From Bacillus sp. ISL-7 (lineage in GTDB: Bacteria > Bacillota > Bacilli > Bacillales_B > DSM-18226): a stretch of DNA of 64,000 nucleotides. Below are positions 63,310-64,000 of this stretch, one piece after another. The stretch spans positions 1-64,000 of the forward strand of contig NZ_JAGGQW010000002.1 in assembly GCF_018613065.1 (NCBI RefSeq), in the 5' to 3' direction. The notes beneath the pieces are model-generated. The model saw only the letters and a list, made by a program, of their open reading frames with translations, did not search any database and was not told the DNA's origin. The position numbers were made by a program, and so were the translations under genes. Every line of letters starts with the position of its first letter. Within the stretch, counting starts at the first letter, position 1.

Positions 63310-63454
63310 GTTGATTGAAGCGGAAGGCGCGAATACTCCTGCGGGAGGACGGGGCAGGGGAGACCCAACAGGTGCTTAGCGCCGAGGAGGCTCCCCAGAC
63401 CGCCCGCGGAAAGCGAAACCCCTGGAGTGGAAATCAACAGCTAAGTTTTAACAG
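63310..63454. repeat. Dispersed GC-rich hairpin repeat, long copy
   Basis: About 145 bases, much richer in G and C than the flanks. Begins GTTGATTGAAGCGGAAGGCGCG and ends GGAAATCAACAGCTAAGT; ends form an inverted repeat GTTGATT/AATCAAC. Inner part has TCCTGCGGGA and AGCGCCGAGGAGGCTC. It matches the well-known intergenic element of Bacillus-type genomes. The open frame across it on the plus strand is not a gene. Confidence 0.85.
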
Positions 63455-63455
63455 C

Positions 63456-63487
63456 AAAAAGACGGCTTTTTTACTAGCCGTCTTTTC
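63456..63487. terminator. Bidirectional terminator yppG / hsp20
   Basis: AAAAAGACGGCT/AGCCGTCTTTT stem with a seven- to nine-base loop. Confidence 0.88.
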
Positions 63488-63507
63488 ATATGGAAGGGAA
63501 ATGGAAT

Positions 63508-63990
63508 TTAGTCTTCGATTTCAATAATTTTCCCTTTTTCCTGTGGAATGCGGATTTTTAATAAACCATCACGATAGGATGCTTTCACCTTCTCTTCATT
63601 AATCGTATGCGGCAGTGAAACCGTTCTTGATGATTTTTGGCGTAAGTATTTACGTCGATATAAATGATTGATTTCGTCTTCCTCGGTTTCAAGTTCGTTA
63701 TTTTCCACAGAAATAGTTAAATAGTTTCCAGAAATGTTTAAATGAATTTGCTCTCTTTTTATCCCTGGCAGTTCTGCAGAGATGATGTATTCCCCGCCTG
63801 TTTCAATCGTGTCAACATGAAAGCTCGATCCAGATGGAAATGGACTTTTAAAAAAATCATCGATTGATTGTAGGAAGCCTTTGATTGGTTTTTCATTGAA
63901 AAAGTCGTTCATCGATTTCATTAACTCGCCAAAAGCTTCTGTTTTCGGCTTTTTAGGGTCATTCTTATCACTCGGTACCTTAGATGACAT
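63508..63990 (-). CDS. Hsp20 / alpha-crystallin family small heat-shock protein
   Basis: Small heat-shock protein of 160 residues. N-terminal Phe-rich region (about 1-50, with FFNEKPIKGFLQSIDDFFKSPF), alpha-crystallin domain (about 55-145, with ISAELPGIKREQIHLNISGNYLTISVE and the conserved SYRDGLLKIRIPQ), and a short tail with the IEIE-type end. It would form oligomers that hold unfolding proteins. ATG at 63990 follows GGGGAA on the minus strand at the window edge. Could be a stress or spore protein; Bacillus has several Hsp20 genes. Confidence 0.85.
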   Translation of the reverse strand: MSSKVPSDKNDPKKPKTEAFGELMKSMNDFFNEKPIKGFLQSIDDFFKSPFPSGSSFHVDTIETGGEYIISAELPGIKREQIHLNISGNYLTISVENNELETEEDEINHLYRRKYLRQKSSRTVSLPHTINEEKVKASYRDGLLKIRIPQEKGKIIEIED

Positions 63991-64000
63991 TAAGTTCCCC

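Noticed and set aside
63315..63527. Plus-strand open frame of 70 codons between yppG and hsp20
   Set aside because: Lies within the GC-rich dispersed repeat and the terminator; no ribosome binding site.

Overview
The window is an AT-rich stretch of chromosome from an endospore-forming member of the Bacillaceae (Bacillus, Neobacillus or Cytobacillus-like). The evidence is the gene order, which follows the ypb-ypp part of the Bacillus subtilis chromosome almost gene for gene, together with strong AGGAGG-type ribosome binding sites, frequent TTG and GTG starts, and many sporulation genes (cotJABC, sleB-ypeB, spoIVA, ypjB, an sspM-like gene, yppG). No phage, transposase, CRISPR array, rRNA or tRNA gene was seen. 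Assignments rest on remembered family sequences and motifs; no database search was run.

Layout. 1-9 kb: ypbF, a cotJABC spore-coat operon on the minus strand, two unrecognised small genes, ypbG, mecB, glutamate dehydrogenase gudB, ypdA, an asparaginase gene, prsW, sleB and ypeB. 10-20 kb: ypfB, cmk, an acyltransferase gene, S1-like ypfD, fni, ypzI, yphA, der, gpsA, yphE, yphF and spoIVA. 21-26 kb: hbs, folE-mtrB, the menaquinone side-chain genes hepS-menG-hepT, and ndk. 26-32 kb: an aromatic supraoperon aroF-aroB-aroH-hisC-tyrA-aroA, without the trp genes that sit inside it in B. subtilis. 32-39 kb: a degenerate amidohydrolase-like gene, ypiA, ypiB, ypiF, the menaquinol:cytochrome c reductase operon qcrABC, ypjA and ypjB. 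39-48 kb: a YitT-family gene, then ypjD-dapB-mgsA-bshB1-bshA-cca-birA as one tight transcription unit, then panBCD behind a structured leader. 48-64 kb: dinG, a secreted degenerate metallo-beta-lactamase-like gene, ypmA, ypmB, aspB, dnaD, nth, ypoC, the divergent recU-ponA pair, yppC, the sspM-like gene, yppE, yppF, yppG and an Hsp20 gene.

How the genes connect. Three bacillithiol genes are present (bshA and bshB1 for synthesis, ypdA for disulfide recycling). hepS/menG/hepT make the menaquinone that QcrABC oxidises. dapB feeds lysine and cell wall, panBCD and birA feed CoA and biotin-dependent metabolism, and ponA-recU couples wall synthesis with chromosome processing.

No convincing new multi-gene system was found. 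The parts that fall outside the conserved backbone are: a family of hairpin-ended dispersed repeats in three states of decay (about 32.47, 61.83 and 63.31 kb); two apparent pseudo-enzymes (32.6 kb and 51.8 kb); a terminator/antiterminator leader before panB; loss of trp, cheR, asnS and ypfA from their usual places while TRAP (mtrB) is kept; insertion of cotJABC next to ypbF; and a 13-copy in-frame hexamer array in the ponA tail.
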